This document shows, piece after piece, positions 1 to 6,551 of a stretch of DNA of 7,261 bases. The notes under the pieces are model-generated. The model was not told the DNA's origin and searched no databases. It saw only the letters and a list, made by a program, of their open reading frames with translations. Numbering within the stretch: position 1 is the stretch's first letter; each line of letters begins with the position of its first letter. Both the position numbers and the translations under genes were made by a program. Source of the stretch: CAZUGA01 sp964626505 (GTDB lineage: Bacteria; Pseudomonadota; Gammaproteobacteria; Methylococcales; UBA1147); the NCBI GenBank assembly GCA_964626505.1, contig CAZVFR010000186.1, positions 1-7,261 of the forward strand, given 5' to 3'.

Positions 1-345
1 AACGGCATTGACATATCCGACGAAGGTATCATTTTTTCAAGGTTTACGAATGGCCAAGCCCTAGCAATAGGACAAATCGCATTGGCGAAGTTTCAAAATT
101 CACAAGGATTGTCAAAGCTCGGCAATACTAACTGGGGTGAAAGTTTTGACTCGGGTAATGCCGTACTTGGTGCACCGCGTACTTCTGATTTCGGTGGCAT
201 TCAATCGGGCGCGTTAGAAGCTTCAACGGTGGATATATCGGAACAATTGGTCAATTTAATCATTGCGCAACGTAATTTTCAGGCTAATGCTCAAGTTATA
301 ACGACACAGGATACGATTACCCAAACGATAATTAATATACGTTAG
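1..345 (+). CDS. flgE: Flagellar hook protein FlgE, C-terminal part (5' end outside window)
   Basis: The frame is open from base 1 and ends at TAG 343-345, giving 114 C-terminal residues of a flagellar axial protein. The visible part has the segment FTNGQALAIGQIALAKF followed by the C-terminal D0 helix (SGALEASTVDISEQLVNLI, then AQRNFQANAQVITTQD). This is the hook/rod family C-terminal signature, where the 'E-S-x-V-D/N' start and 'AQRxFQANA' core are diagnostic. The AQRNFQANAQVITTQD variant together with position directly upstream of flgF identifies FlgE rather than FlgF or FlgG. FlgE polymerises outside the outer membrane into the curved hook that transmits torque to the filament. No in-window start codon is used: the TTG at 82 is internal and reads as leucine. 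The window cuts off the N-terminal D0 helix and the D1/D2 domains. The gene is followed by flgF after 23 bases, consistent with one transcript. Confidence 0.95.
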   Translation, partial: NGIDISDEGIIFSRFTNGQALAIGQIALAKFQNSQGLSKLGNTNWGESFDSGNAVLGAPRTSDFGGIQSGALEASTVDISEQLVNLIIAQRNFQANAQVITTQDTITQTIINIR

Positions 346-368
346 TTTTTTGAATCGAGGTAAAAGAT

Positions 369-1109
369 ATGGATCGTAGTCTTTATGTTGCGATGAGCGG
401 GGCGAAGCAGATTCTTCAAGCTCAGGCGGCCAACAGTAACAATCTGAGCAATGCGAATACAACCGGATTCCGATCGGATCTGCAACAATTTCGCAGTATG
501 CCGGTTTTTGGTCCAGGCCACCCTTCCCGAGTTTACGCGATGGTAGAACGCCCAGCGACTGATTTTTCACACGGTGCGATCCAAACAACGGGGCGCGATC
601 TTGATGTAGCGGTTAAGGGTGATGGATGGATCGCGGTGCAATCCCCTGATGGTAGTGAAGCATATACTCGAGCCGGTGATTTAAGACTGACACCCGAAGG
701 TTTATTGCAAACCGGAAGTGGATTGCCGGTCATTGGGAATGGCGGACCCATCGCTGTGCCACCCGCGCAAAAATTGGAAATCGGTAAAGACGGAACTATC
801 AGTGTGGTACCGCTTGGGCAACCATCAAATACGCTCGCGATAGTAGATCAGATTAAATTAGTAGCGCCTCCACTTGATCAACTCGAAAAATTAAACGATG
901 GGTTGATGCATTTAAAGGGAGATCTTCCAGCGCCCATTAGCAGCGAGGTTTCATTGGTATCAGGTGCCCTAGAAACGAGCAACGTCAATGCGATCGATGC
1001 CATGGTCAGGATGATTGAACTAGCTCGGCAATTTGAGATGCAGATTAAAACCATGAAAACCGCGTTTGACAATGATGCGGCAAGCGCTCAGTTGATGCGC
1101 ATCGGCTAA
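369..1109 (+). CDS. flgF: Flagellar basal-body rod protein FlgF
   Basis: This encodes 246 residues, close to the usual size of FlgF (about 250). The N-terminal D0 helix (residues 1-34) contains the rod signature NSNNLSNANTTGF at about 22-34. The SMPVFG segment at 43-48 and GRDLDVAVKGDGWIAVQ at 75-91 are typical of FlgF. The C-terminal helix starts at about residue 199 (GALETSNVNAIDAMVRMIEL) and continues with ARQFEMQIKTM, where the ARQFE-x-Q form separates FlgF from FlgG. FlgF is exported through the flagellar type III apparatus without a cleaved signal and forms part of the proximal rod in the periplasm. The ATG at 369 is supported by GAGG at 357-360, eight bases upstream, and by alignment of the N-terminus with the family. 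It lies 23 bases after flgE and 25 before flgG. It contains no cysteine, as is common for exported axial proteins. Confidence 0.97.
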   Translation: MDRSLYVAMSGAKQILQAQAANSNNLSNANTTGFRSDLQQFRSMPVFGPGHPSRVYAMVERPATDFSHGAIQTTGRDLDVAVKGDGWIAVQSPDGSEAYTRAGDLRLTPEGLLQTGSGLPVIGNGGPIAVPPAQKLEIGKDGTISVVPLGQPSNTLAIVDQIKLVAPPLDQLEKLNDGLMHLKGDLPAPISSEVSLVSGALETSNVNAIDAMVRMIELARQFEMQIKTMKTAFDNDAASAQLMRIG

Positions 1110-1134
1110 CAGAAATGAATATGAGGATACAATA

Positions 1135-1923
1135 ATGACCGAAAGTGCGTTATGGATTGCTAAAACTGGCTTAGATGCGCAGCAAAAGCGCATTTCAGTA
1201 ATTTCTAATAACCTTGCCAATGTTAATACGACGGGATTCAAAAGAGATCGGGCTGTTTTCGAAGATCTGTTATATCAAAATGTGGTTCAGGTTGGAGCGC
1301 AGTCGACTCAAGATACAACATTACCTTCCGGGTTTCAGTTGGGCACAGGCGTACGCATCGTTGCGACAGAAAAAATTCATACCCAAGGCAATGTTGTTCA
1401 AACAGGTAATTCGCTAGATGCCGCGATTACGGGTAGGGGTTTCTTTCAGGTGCTACTGCCAAACGGTGATATCACCTACACACGAGATGGTACATTCCAA
1501 TTGGATTCCACCGGACAAATGGTGACGTCAAGTGGATACAGCATCGAACCTGCGATCACAATTCCGAATGATGCACTGAGCGTAACGATTGGATCTGACG
1601 GTACGATATCGGTTTTACAGCCTGGCACACCGGCCCCGACACAGGTTGGACAGATACTGCTGGCTGATTTTGTAAATCCTACCGGGCTACAACCGATCGG
1701 TGAAAATCTTTTCAGAGAGTCGCTGGCAAGCGGTGCGCCAACGACCGGTGTTCCGAGACTAAATGGATTAGGTGGATTGATCCAAGGTTCCCTGGAAACA
1801 TCAAATGTTAATGTCGTTGAAGAATTGGTTAATATGATCGAGACCCAACGGGCCTACGAGATGAACGCCAAAGCCATATCGACGACTGATGAAATGCTGC
1901 AATACGCGTCGAATAATCTTTGA
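1135..1923 (+). CDS. flgG: Flagellar distal rod protein FlgG
   Basis: This encodes 262 residues, close to the roughly 260 of characterised FlgG proteins. The N-terminal D0 region carries SVISNNLANVNTTGFKRDRA (residues 21-40). Next comes the FlgG-specific stretch at about 47-74 (YQNVVQVGAQSTQDTTLPSG, then FQLGTGVR). In Salmonella-type FlgG this stretch is known to help make the rod straight where the hook is curved. GNSLDAAITGRGFFQV in the middle and the C-terminal helix from about 218 (GSLETSNVNVVEELVNMIET, QRAYEMNAKAIST) complete the match. The product is the distal rod, which spans the periplasm inside the P and L rings. The ATG at 1135 is preceded by GAGGA at 1123-1127, a good Shine-Dalgarno at about seven bases. 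The gene starts 25 bases after flgF. It has no signal peptide, as expected for type III export, and no cysteine. Confidence 0.98.
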   Translation: MTESALWIAKTGLDAQQKRISVISNNLANVNTTGFKRDRAVFEDLLYQNVVQVGAQSTQDTTLPSGFQLGTGVRIVATEKIHTQGNVVQTGNSLDAAITGRGFFQVLLPNGDITYTRDGTFQLDSTGQMVTSSGYSIEPAITIPNDALSVTIGSDGTISVLQPGTPAPTQVGQILLADFVNPTGLQPIGENLFRESLASGAPTTGVPRLNGLGGLIQGSLETSNVNVVEELVNMIETQRAYEMNAKAISTTDEMLQYASNNL

Positions 1924-1964
1924 TAGTCCACCTGAATCGTTCTAAACATTTAAGCAATAACAAC

Positions 1965-2651
1965 ATGTTTTACGCCAAGGCAAGGCCACACATACGGTGT
2001 ATTGGGCTAGTTTGTTTAGTGCTTTTGCAAACGGGTTGCATGTTAAAACATGATCCACAATTTGCACCGACTCGTCCGCATGCAACCTTTTTACCGGCCC
2101 CAAATACCGGATCGATTTATCAAGCGGGCAATGAGATTCGGTTGTTTGAAGATCAAATAGCGCGGCGGGTTGGCGATGTTTTAACCGTTCTGCTGATTGA
2201 AAATACCAGCGTTGTGCAAATCAACGATATGAACCTCATAAAAAATGGCCAAATAGCTGCTGATGCGCCGACTGTATTCGGCCAATTTGACCCGAAAATT
2301 TTGGGTTTAAGTTTGGAGCAGAACATTCAATTCAATCGACAGCTGAATGCAAGAAATAATGGCAGACAAGACACTAATCTTAACGGCACGGTTAGTGTTA
2401 CGGTTACGCAAGTTTTACCGAATGGCAATTTGTTGGTACGCGGGGAGAAACGTCTTGGCATGACCGGCGGTAACGAGTACGTAAAAATTTCAGGAATAGT
2501 CCGGCCCATAGATATTGATGTTGCGAATACGGTTCCATCCACAAAAGTTGCCGACGCGACAATCGAATATTCCGCCGATGGGCAGATGGCGGACGCTTCC
2601 AAGCAGGGCTGGTTAGCACGGTTCTTCTACAGTCCGTGGTTTCCGTTTTGA
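1965..2651 (+). CDS. flgH: Flagellar L-ring lipoprotein FlgH
   Basis: From the ATG at 1965 the product is 228 residues, against about 232 in E. coli. FlgH is an outer-membrane lipoprotein that forms the L ring, the bushing around the rod. It has a lipoprotein-type signal: a basic start (K5, R7, R11), a hydrophobic core (IGLVCLVLL) and LLQTGC ending at Cys25, the likely lipidated residue. Glutamine at -3 of the lipobox is unusual, since Leu, Val or Ile is normal there. Family motifs follow: LFEDQIARRVGDVLTVLLIE from residue 60, LPNGNLLVRGEK near 151-162, NTVPSTKVADA at 188-198 and GWLARFF at 215-221. A longer frame could begin at TTG 1920, overlapping the flgG stop, but it has no ribosome-binding site and would add 15 polar residues before the signal peptide, so ATG 1965 is preferred. 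No strong Shine-Dalgarno precedes 1965 either, so the start is less certain than the identity. Confidence 0.95.
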   Translation: MFYAKARPHIRCIGLVCLVLLQTGCMLKHDPQFAPTRPHATFLPAPNTGSIYQAGNEIRLFEDQIARRVGDVLTVLLIENTSVVQINDMNLIKNGQIAADAPTVFGQFDPKILGLSLEQNIQFNRQLNARNNGRQDTNLNGTVSVTVTQVLPNGNLLVRGEKRLGMTGGNEYVKISGIVRPIDIDVANTVPSTKVADATIEYSADGQMADASKQGWLARFFYSPWFPF

Positions 2652-2671
2652 TCCGTTGTTTGGGTAACATA

Positions 2672-3781
2672 ATGTTGAATAGAATAAAGCATAGATTTGC
2701 GCCTTTGGGATTGATCGCGCTTTTCATTTTTAGTTTTTGCGTTCATGCCGAACGCATAAAAGATTTGGCCTCTATGGCGGGTGTTCGAAGTAATCAGCTA
2801 GTTGGCTATGGTTTGGTTGTCGGTTTGAATGGCACTGGGGATAAGACCAAGTTTACCGGTCAAAGCTTACGCAGCATGCTTGCTCGATTGGGAGTAAGGT
2901 TGCCGCCCGGTATTGATCCCAAATCTAAAAATGTGGCTGCCGTGTCTATACACGCGGAATTACCACCTTTCGCGAAACCGGGTCAAACCATTGATATCAC
3001 GGTATCGTCTATTGGCGATGCTAAGAGTCTTAGGGGTGGAAGTTTGCTCATGAGTCCTCTGCAAGGCGCGGACGGGCAGGTTTATGCAATTGCTCAGGGT
3101 AATCTGGTTGTAGGTGGGCTAAGTGCGGCCGGTTTGGATGGATCGAAACTTACCGTAAATATCCCTAGTGTCGGCCGCATTCCGAATGGAGCGAGCGTAG
3201 AACGCGCCGTTTCTTCACCGTTCGGAGACAGCGCATTTCTGATGTTCAATTTACACACCCAGGATTTTACCACTGCAAATCGCATGGCCGAAGCAATCAA
3301 TGGTGTTGTCGGTGCTTCCACCGCACAAGCGATCGATGCCGCTTCAATCAGGATAAACGCGCCATTGGACATTGCACAACGCGTAGCATTTGCGTCGATA
3401 ATCGAAAATATTCAAGTTTCGCCAGGCGAGGCACCCGCGCGCGTGATTATAAACTCACGTACCGGCACTGTCGTAATTAACAGTACAGTTCGAGTTATGC
3501 CTGCGGCGGTATCGCATGGCAATCTGATCGTTACAATTAATGAAAACATCGGAGTCAGCCAACCCGCACCCTTTGGCGCGGGCGAAACTAAAGTCGTACC
3601 GCAATCAGACCTTAAAGTCCAAGAAGAAGATAATCGAATGTTTGTATTCAATCCCGGGGTCACCCTGGATGAAATCGTACGTGCGGTAAATGGTGTTGGA
3701 GCGGCGCCCAGCGATTTGGTCGCGATATTGGAGGCCTTGAAAAGTGCCGGTGCGCTGCGCGCTGAATTAATCATTATTTAA
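2672..3781 (+). CDS. flgI: Flagellar P-ring protein FlgI
   Basis: From the ATG at 2672 the product is 369 residues, close to the 365 of E. coli FlgI. FlgI is exported by the Sec system and forms the P ring around the rod at the peptidoglycan layer. A signal peptide is clear: basic residues 4-8 (RIKHR), a hydrophobic core at 12-23, and cleavage expected after VHA (residue 26), leaving a mature start ERIKDLASMAGVRSNQLVGY. That mature start is the hallmark of the family, as is GLNGTGDKTKFTGQSLRSML at 51-70. The C-terminal half contains GVTLDEIVRAVNGVGAAPSD, also typical. An alternative GTG at 2636 would overlap the end of flgH by 16 bases and put 12 extra residues before the signal peptide, so ATG 2672 is preferred. 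The only Shine-Dalgarno candidate is a weak GGGT at 2662-2665. The mature protein has no cysteine, unlike E. coli FlgI. Confidence 0.97.
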   Translation: MLNRIKHRFAPLGLIALFIFSFCVHAERIKDLASMAGVRSNQLVGYGLVVGLNGTGDKTKFTGQSLRSMLARLGVRLPPGIDPKSKNVAAVSIHAELPPFAKPGQTIDITVSSIGDAKSLRGGSLLMSPLQGADGQVYAIAQGNLVVGGLSAAGLDGSKLTVNIPSVGRIPNGASVERAVSSPFGDSAFLMFNLHTQDFTTANRMAEAINGVVGASTAQAIDAASIRINAPLDIAQRVAFASIIENIQVSPGEAPARVIINSRTGTVVINSTVRVMPAAVSHGNLIVTINENIGVSQPAPFGAGETKVVPQSDLKVQEEDNRMFVFNPGVTLDEIVRAVNGVGAAPSDLVAILEALKSAGALRAELIII

Positions 3782-3791
3782 GTTCCAAATT

Positions 3792-4778
3792 ATGTCGCTG
3801 AATAATGTCACAACCGATGTCTACACGAGTTTTGACGGGCTTGCTAAGTTAAAAGTACAGGCGCGCAAGGATTCTCCACAAGCTTTGCAGAGCGTAGCCA
3901 AACAGTTTGAAGCCATTTTCCTGCAAATGGCGTTGAAAAGTATGCGTGAGGCCAGTTCGGGCGACAGTTTATTCGATAACGATAGCAGCTTGTTTTACCG
4001 GGAAATGTATGACAAGCAACTGGCCTTACACCTGTCCAATAACTCTAGAATTGGATTGGCGGATATGATCGTCAAACAGTTGGGCGGTGCGGAATCAACG
4101 GGGCCGGCGGGTCTAAACGGCAAGGCAATTAAAGAATATCGACTGCATCCTGTTTTTAACACGCCTAAAGCGCTCGATACAGAACTGCCTGGCGATGACA
4201 ATGAATTTGGCTTACCGGCGTTAATTTCCAGAGATGAACCGAGAGCCGATACGAAATCAAATTCTCCCAAGAAGTTTGTTGAAACCTTGATTCCTTTTGC
4301 CAACCAAGCGGCCCAGGAATTAAAGGTTCACCCCGGGATTTTGCTAGCGCAAGCTGCGTTGGAATCCGGTTGGGGTAAGAAAACCATCGCGCATGCCGAT
4401 GGAAGTAGCACGCATAATCTGTTTGGTATAAAAGCCGATCAACGCTGGGATGGGCAAAAAGCGGCTGTTATGACGCTTGAGTACGACCAGGGAATCGGGC
4501 ATAAGCAGCCGGCTAATTTTCGCGCCTATGACAATTTTTCCGATGCGTTTCAGGATTATGTGCGCTTTATCAAATCGAATCCTCGCTATCAGCAAGCACT
4601 TGTTCATGCCGATGATCCACGCCGGTATATCCAGGAATTGCAAAAAGCCGGCTATGCAACCGATCCGGTATATGCTCAAAAGGTGATCGAGATATTCGAT
4701 CAACAAGGACTCGAACGTATATCGATCGATAATGTTCAAGCGACTTTAACTGATAGGCGTTCCGGTAAGACATTGTAA
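3792..4778 (+). CDS. flgJ: FlgJ: rod-cap protein with C-terminal peptidoglycan hydrolase domain
   Basis: This encodes 328 residues in two domains, against 313 in Salmonella. Residues 30-98 form the rod-binding (rod cap) domain: SVAKQFEAIFLQMALKSMRE at 34-53 and FYREMYDKQLALHLS at 68-82. A polar, proline-containing linker runs from about 99 to 158. Residues 159-310 are a glucosaminidase-type (GH73) domain with ALESGWG at 189-195, whose Glu191 matches the catalytic glutamate of the family (Salmonella Glu184). NLFGIKA (209-215), FRAYDNFSDAFQDY (243-256) and YATDPVYA (288-295) are further conserved motifs. FlgJ is exported to the periplasm, caps the growing rod and locally cuts peptidoglycan so the rod can pass. 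A tail of about 18 residues follows the hydrolase domain. The ATG at 3792 is ten bases after the flgI stop with no visible Shine-Dalgarno, so translation may depend on coupling to flgI. Confidence 0.97.
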   Translation: MSLNNVTTDVYTSFDGLAKLKVQARKDSPQALQSVAKQFEAIFLQMALKSMREASSGDSLFDNDSSLFYREMYDKQLALHLSNNSRIGLADMIVKQLGGAESTGPAGLNGKAIKEYRLHPVFNTPKALDTELPGDDNEFGLPALISRDEPRADTKSNSPKKFVETLIPFANQAAQELKVHPGILLAQAALESGWGKKTIAHADGSSTHNLFGIKADQRWDGQKAAVMTLEYDQGIGHKQPANFRAYDNFSDAFQDYVRFIKSNPRYQQALVHADDPRRYIQELQKAGYATDPVYAQKVIEIFDQQGLERISIDNVQATLTDRRSGKTL

Positions 4779-4813
4779 AGGCTCACGGATTAAAGGCCTA
4801 CGGATTAAAGACC
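4776..4813 (+). repeat. 15-bp tandem repeat, two full copies and a partial third
   Basis: The unit TAAAGGCTCACGGAT (4776-4790) is followed directly by TAAAGGCCTACGGAT (4791-4805), identical at 13 of 15 positions. The start of a third copy, TAAAGACC (4806-4813), matches the second at seven of eight positions. The first unit begins on the TAA stop codon of flgJ. The third partial unit is the -35 element of the FliA-type promoter before flgK. The repeat therefore multiplies a TAAAG motif in front of that promoter. Confidence 0.85.
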
Positions 4814-4832
4814 ATACAAACACTGCCGATAC
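4806..4832 (+). promoter_or_regulatory. Sigma-28 (FliA) type promoter for flgKL
   Basis: TAAAGACC at 4806-4813 and GCCGATAC at 4825-4832 are separated by exactly 11 bases. The enterobacterial sigma-28 consensus is TAAAGTTT-N11-GCCGATAA. The -35 box matches at five of eight positions, including the whole TAAAG core, and the -10 box at seven of eight. Transcription would start near 4839, giving a leader of about 67 bases before the flgK ATG, with the Shine-Dalgarno at 4895-4901 (AAGGTGA). The position in the only sizeable gap of the cluster, directly before the hook-filament junction genes, fits the known late expression of flgKL under FliA. The match is read directly; activity is inferred. Confidence 0.85.
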
Positions 4833-4905
4833 CTGTGAGAGTAGCGGTAAATAACGATCTAATTCATTGCAAAAACAACATGTATATGATTGAAAAGGTG
4901 AGAAC

Positions 4906-6549
4906 ATGGGGCTGTTAGGTACAGCGGTTTCAGGGTTGTTGGCTGCCCAGCGGAATTTGGATACGGTGAGCCATAATATTGCTAATGTAAATACCGAAGG
5001 CTATAGTCGGCAACGTGTCGATTTAGCCGCACGCGAACCGCAGATCACTGGTGCAGGCTATCTTGGTCAAGGCGTCACAATCAGTGCGATTACCAGGGTC
5101 TATGACGATTTTCTTAATAATCAAGTCATAACCAGTAAATCCGCGTTTTTCGACCTGGATAGTTTTCATGCACTTGCGACGCAAGTGGATAATTTTATAG
5201 CGGATAGCGGAACAAGCCTGAGTCCCGCGCTGCAATCTTTTTTCAATGCGGTTCAAGAGTTGGCAAACGATCCAACGTCGATTCCAGCACGCCAGGTTTT
5301 ACTCACCGAAGCCGAAACCTTGGTCGATCGTTTTACAACCATCAATGGCCGATTGGATACACTACGTAATCAATCGAACCAGAATTTAACGGATATTACC
5401 AATGAAATTAATTCGATTTCCGGATCCATAGCCGAATTGAATTCAAAAATAATTTTGGCAACCGGCCTGGGCAACGGACAATTACCCAATGATCTATTAG
5501 ATCAGCGGGATGTCTTGTTGAATCAACTCGCCGAAAAGGTAGATGTTACAACATCGACCCAACAAGACGGTTCATTGAATGTATTTATTGGTAATGGCCA
5601 GCCGGTCGTACTCGGGTCTACGGCATCCACTTTGGGTATTGTAAATTCGACACTTGATCCCGGGCAGAAAGATATTACCTTTAACGGGCCTTTTAACTCT
5701 GTAGTGATTACCGGCAATCTTAGCGGCGGCGAAATTGGTGGTACGCTGAGGTTTCTTAAAGATGTACTTGACCCCACTCAAAATGAGCTGGGGCGTGTGG
5801 CGGTTGGATTGGCGCAAGATTTTAACGCTCAACACCGAGCGGGATACGATTTAACCGGCAATACCAATATTGATTTTTTTGCGCCGCCGGCCACTACGGT
5901 AATAGGCGCCGCAGGGAGTACGGGCCAGATTTCAGTTGCTTTCAGTAATGTAAATCAGTTGACCGCGAGTGATTATCGGCTCGACCGCAATGGCGCTAAC
6001 TATGTGCTAACCCGATTAAATGATAATACCCAAACAACGCTTTCACCCGGTTTTCCGGGTACTCCTGCTACGATCGATGGGATTACGATTACAGAAACGA
6101 CTGCTTTGGTAAGTGGTGATAGAATTTTAATTCAGCCAACCCGCAATGTTGCGGGACAGCTGACTGTATCACTCAATAATACGACTGGAATAGCTGCTTC
6201 GGGAAGTAATACATCAACTGGGGGTGTCGGTAACAATATCAATGCACTGGCGCTCGTTGGCCTGGAAAATAATCGAAATTTATTGAACGGGACGGCATCT
6301 TTTCAAGATGCTTTTGGCCAGTCGGTTGCTAGCGTCGGTACCATCACTCATGCAGCTGATATTAATAGAACCGCTCAAGAAGGACTATTGAATCAAGCCA
6401 AGGAATCGCGCGAATCTGTATCCGGCGTAAATTTGGATGAGGAGGCGGCCAACCTGATTAAGTACCAGCAGGCCTATCAGGCTGCTGCACAAATGATCGC
6501 GGTCACCAATACACTATTTGATTCTTTACTTGCTGCGTTCAGGAGATAG
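4906..6549 (+). CDS. flgK: Flagellar hook-associated protein 1, FlgK (HAP1)
   Basis: This encodes 547 residues, the same length as E. coli FlgK. The N-terminal D0 helix is clear: SGLLAAQRNLDTVSHNIANV at 9-28 then NTEGYSRQ at 29-36, where GYSRQ distinguishes FlgK from rod and hook proteins. A long helical D1 region follows, with PALQSFFNAVQELANDPTSI near 106-125. A beta-rich middle domain, with LTASDYRLDRNGANYVLTRL around residues 351-370, projects from the axis. The C-terminal helix SGVNLDEEAANLIKYQQAYQ begins at 506, followed by AAAQMIAVTNTLFDSLLAAF. FlgK is exported by the flagellar type III apparatus and forms the first of two junction layers between hook and filament. The ATG at 4906 has a good Shine-Dalgarno (AAGGTGA, 4895-4901). 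The gene follows a 127-base gap with a FliA-type promoter and is almost fused to flgL, so the two probably form a late operon. Confidence 0.98.
   Translation: MGLLGTAVSGLLAAQRNLDTVSHNIANVNTEGYSRQRVDLAAREPQITGAGYLGQGVTISAITRVYDDFLNNQVITSKSAFFDLDSFHALATQVDNFIADSGTSLSPALQSFFNAVQELANDPTSIPARQVLLTEAETLVDRFTTINGRLDTLRNQSNQNLTDITNEINSISGSIAELNSKIILATGLGNGQLPNDLLDQRDVLLNQLAEKVDVTTSTQQDGSLNVFIGNGQPVVLGSTASTLGIVNSTLDPGQKDITFNGPFNSVVITGNLSGGEIGGTLRFLKDVLDPTQNELGRVAVGLAQDFNAQHRAGYDLTGNTNIDFFAPPATTVIGAAGSTGQISVAFSNVNQLTASDYRLDRNGANYVLTRLNDNTQTTLSPGFPGTPATIDGITITETTALVSGDRILIQPTRNVAGQLTVSLNNTTGIAASGSNTSTGGVGNNINALALVGLENNRNLLNGTASFQDAFGQSVASVGTITHAADINRTAQEGLLNQAKESRESVSGVNLDEEAANLIKYQQAYQAAAQMIAVTNTLFDSLLAAFRR
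6541..6545 (+). promoter_or_regulatory. Shine-Dalgarno of flgL, inside the flgK coding end
   Basis: AGGAG lies in the last sense codons of flgK (AGG AGA TAG), six bases before the ATG of flgL at 6552. It is the strongest Shine-Dalgarno in the window and fixes the flgL start. Because it is covered by ribosomes finishing flgK, and the stop and start codons are only two bases apart, translation of the two junction proteins is probably coupled. Confidence 0.85.
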
Positions 6550-6551
6550 TC

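Noticed and set aside
324..351. Possible attenuator after flgE: AACG...CGTT followed by six Ts
   Set aside because: Only four base pairs form, with a 12-base loop, and the stem overlaps the stop codon. It is too weak for an intrinsic terminator, and flgF follows at once with its own Shine-Dalgarno.
2636..2671. GTG 2636 as start of flgI
   Set aside because: It would place 12 extra residues before a normal Sec signal peptide and overlap flgH. The ATG at 2672 gives a standard signal peptide and the usual family length.
4827..4850. Imperfect inverted repeat CCGATAC / GTAGCGG just after the FliA -10 box
   Set aside because: It has seven pairs with one mismatch, overlaps the promoter itself and has no T-run. 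It is not convincing as an operator or terminator.
4880..4918. Short upstream frame ATG-TAT-ATG... of 12 residues overlapping the flgK start
   Set aside because: Neither ATG (4880, 4886) has a Shine-Dalgarno, and the frame is short enough to be chance. The AAGGTGA at 4895-4901 clearly serves the flgK ATG.
6045..6060. Perfect hairpin ACCCGG-TTTT-CCGGGT
   Set aside because: It lies inside flgK (coding for Pro-Gly-Phe-Pro-Gly) and is not followed by a T-run, so it is not a terminator. A six-base stem of this kind is compatible with chance and codon use.
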